Positions 61,319 through 64,000 of a stretch of DNA of 64,000 nt are shown here, piece after piece. Each line of letters opens with the position of its first letter. The first letter of the stretch is position 1. Source of the stretch: Polyodon spathula. Lineage: Eukaryota > Chordata > Actinopteri > Acipenseriformes > Polyodontidae. The notes beneath the pieces are model-generated. The model had not been told where the DNA came from, ran no database searches, and was given only the letters and a program-made list of their open reading frames with translations. Where the stretch lies: assembly GCF_017654505.1 (NCBI RefSeq), contig NC_054553.1:5354974-5418973 (forward strand), given 5' to 3'. The translations under genes were made by a program, and so were the position numbers.

Positions 61319-64000
61319 GTAAATGGAGAATATACTTAGTTTTGAGGCGGAGTCATTTAGTAAGCCACCCAGTTGTAATCTGTGTGGTAAACCGGTGAAG
61401 TTGGGTTGCTGTTGTTATTAAAATGTCAACACAATCACACACGAAGCAGATCCAAGGTATTTTATTTAGCTTGGATTTTTTGGGTTCTCCCTGTAGTCTA
61501 TATGTTCTGTCTAGTATTAGTTATACAGCCCACTCTTAAGCCTGTATCTATGTTATATGCAGCCACTGTACTTGGTTAGCTAGTTTCTTTGCATAGATCT
61601 ACAGCTATGAAGCTTTAATGTTTGGCTGTCCAGCGCACACTGGAATCTGATATGGCTTGTGCGTGTTTCGGGAGCTTTATGTTCCTCTACTGCAATTGTT
61701 TGTCCTTTTATTGTTCTAACCCATGCCTGACATGAACAGTAAAACTCTCACTGCTGCAGACAGGCTAAAAGAATTGAATCTATTCAGTCTTGAACAGCGA
61801 AGACTAAGCAGCAATCTGATTCAAGCATTCAAAATGTCGACCCAGGGGACTTTTTTGACCTGAAAAAAAGAAACAAGGACCAGGGGTCACAAAAGGAGAT
61901 TAGATAAAGGGGCATTCAGAACGGAAAATATGAGGCATTTTTTTACACAGAGAATTGTGGGCATCTGAAACCAACTCCCCAGTAATGTTGTTGAAGCTGA
62001 TACCCTGGGATCCTTCAAGAAGCTGCTTGATGAGATTCTGGGATTAATAAACTACTAACAACCAAACAGGCTTAATGGCCTCTCATGTTGTAACCTTTCT
62101 TATGTTCTTAACAACTTCCCCATTACATCTTCATTGAGCCAAACTCTCATAGACACCTTGATACCTTGGATCCTCATTTCTATAAGCATTTCTACTTGAG
62201 CCACTCATTAAGACAAGTCATGTATTTATTTGAGCTTTCTTTCGGCGCATGCTATTATTTTTGGGGAATTAACATGGTGTATATGCTGATTAACACCATC
62301 AGTGGCAAGCACTAAGAAAAAGTTGTTGAGTGTAAATGAAAGTAGCTGTGAGCTGACACGTCCATACTGTGTTATTGTTTTCTTGCTGTGTTAATATTAA
62401 GATAAATAATAGTAATAATAAGTGTACCTCTTATTAAAAATAAAACTGCGTTAAAAATTAAATAGTGATAAAGTAAGAGGTATCAGGACCCTGTGATTTA
62501 TTTGACATCTGATTGGGTTTTTAGGGGCTTATTTTTTTTAAGCTAGCTTCCTAAAAGATTATCTTTGGTCATTGATTTCGCAACATCCATATAAATAAAT
62601 ACTGAGGGTCAGAGGTGTGCTTTTTAATCCAGCATTTAGCCCAGCAATGTTGCACACACTGACCTTGAGATTTTTGCCTTTTGCTTTTTTATTTTGTATT
62701 CCTCCATCTGGAATCCTTCCTGGTTTACAAGACACGTTTGATTAATCCTTTATTGGTTTTCTCCTGTGGCTAGCACTTAAACTTGCTGCTTTGAGGATTT
62801 TTACAGTTTGATTTAAATCCTCTAGTGTTTTATAGGTCCGCTCAGGGGATTAGACCAACCAGGGTTAGGGAACTTTAATTAAAACTGTTGCATCCGATGG
62901 AATAAAACTTGTTAATGACCAGGAATCCACTGTTAATCCTGGCATTTTGTATACATCTTGCACTGCCTTCAGCTTAAACATTATTCTTGGAGATAATGTA
63001 TTGTATGATTTTAATGGACAAAAGAAGAGGTATAATGGTGCTTTGGGGAGCAATGTGTGTACCCCTATTTAGGAATGCAGTTTGTTTAATTACAGAGCTC
63101 CATGAGGCAGCACAACTGACGATCCAAAATTCCAAGTGTAGAATTACCATGATGTGCTCCTATGTGTAAGCTGTTTAATTCAGTAGATAGTAAACTATGG
63201 GAACATGAACTAACCTAAATGTGTTTGCTATAGCATCGAGGTGCTGTTTACGATGTTTAAAACAGGCATCCTATCTTCCCATTTTACAGAACATCAGACA
63301 CCCCAGTGCCCTGGCCTAGTTCTCCTCTAATGATGTCTCCATTCTGCTGTGTTAAAAATGACTTCAAATCAAATTAAAAATCATGTATTAATTCCTAATT
63401 AACTGATAAATTATTAATCCTAATTCCTGTCATGGAGCCATCTCAAAATCTAAAACAGTTGTCAACTGGTGTGTTCATGCTAGTTGCTCATCAGCTACTG
63501 TCTATTAATACTGTACAGTATCTGCATCAATAGCTATCAGCAGTATTCACTTCAGGCGAGTTTACAAAACAAGGGTCCACATTAGTCAACAGAGGCCTTT
63601 AGCTAAATGACTAAGATGTGTAAACTTAAACAATCCATGCAGTAAATGGAAAGCAATTACAATGTTGTCCAAAAGCCCTAGGCCATGGATTAAATATACA
63701 TTAACATGACAATTCATTGATCTTAAAATAAAACCTCAGTACAGAAAAACAACCTTAGAATGATGCATCTGTCTATCAGGTGATTTTAGATTGTGACCTC
63801 TAAGGCTCGATTTGGAAATGAAGTTCAGCAGCAAATGGAGACAGCGGCCCACAAGGATACTCGCTCGTACCCCCACACTCTCCCCCATATGCACATATGC
63901 ACCTTACAAAAAATAAAACTCATGTTTTATTCTGTTGTGTTTGTCAGTTTTCTAAAGGTCTTGTAAGAAAAAATAAATAAATAAATTCATGTCAAATCTG
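61319..64000 (+). other. DIAPH2: Intron downstream of exon E (3' end outside window)
   Basis: Donor GTAAAT, phase 1. It contains a CR1 3' fragment (61757-62110), after which the sequence is AT-rich. 63340-63430 is rich in TTAAT/ATTAAT motifs. No exon matching the next FH2 segment (starting VSA, coiled-coil) was found before the window ends. Confidence 0.8.
61757..62110 (+). pseudogene. CR1-clade LINE, 3'-end fragment
   Basis: About 354 bp aligns by eye with the last third of the CR1 copy at 35730-36776: ADRLKELNLFSLEQRRL, then a TRTRGH-like segment, then LPSNVVEADTLGSFKKLLDE, then the non-coding end with TTATGTTCTTA. An internal deletion of about 20 bases relative to the first copy removes the KILKGID region. 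Single-base changes break the frame elsewhere, including a TGG-to-TGA change at the conserved Trp before NQLPS. Typical 5'-truncated dead-on-arrival copy. Confidence 0.9.

Overview
The window is vertebrate nuclear DNA, almost entirely intronic. Five short exons on the + strand (16214-16315, 21295-21389, 41442-41543, 46976-47215, 61189-61318) join without a frame break across GT-AG introns. They encode about 222 consecutive residues of the FH2 domain of a diaphanous-related formin. The residue pattern fits DIAPH2 best, with a few DIAPH3-like positions, so I call it DIAPH2 (probable). The exons before and after this piece of the FH2 domain lie outside the window. No other host protein gene, rRNA gene, functional tRNA gene or CRISPR array could be supported.

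The repeats point to a ray-finned fish. There are CR1-clade LINE pieces whose 3' ends carry a TTATGTTC-type tail, an L2-clade LINE with a GGATAAGGG-like 3' tail, a tRNA-headed SINE, fish-type hAT and pogo/Tigger-like non-autonomous DNA transposons, and many long AT, GT and ATT microsatellites. The CR1 3' end resembles those I associate with non-teleost ray-finned fish such as sturgeon, paddlefish, gar or bichir. That placement is inference from memory.

Layout. 1-16213: upstream intron with a 450-bp hairpin transposon, microsatellites and a 30-base G run. 16214-21389: exons A and B, with a 763-bp pogo-like MITE and a 183-bp hAT MITE in the intron between them. 21390-41441: a 20-kb intron holding CR1 pieces on both strands, a Tigger-like relic, two further hairpin elements and a LINE relic. 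41442-41543: exon C, with a hAT remnant 23 bp upstream and a pentanucleotide-based tandem array starting within about 10 bp of its donor. 41544-46975: intron with a broken L2 and a SINE. 46976-47215: exon D, carrying the GNxMN formin signature. 47216-61188: a 14-kb intron, mainly unique and AT-rich with microsatellites. 61189-61318: exon E. 61319-64000: downstream intron with one CR1 3' fragment.

The gene product would be a Rho-regulated actin nucleator and elongator. Everything else appears to be decayed mobile DNA, simple repeats or unclassified intronic sequence. I found no convincing undescribed system. The most interesting points are three hairpin-forming elements inside a transcribed intron, the repeat-flanked exon C, and the pogo/hAT elements with intact ends and target-site signatures.
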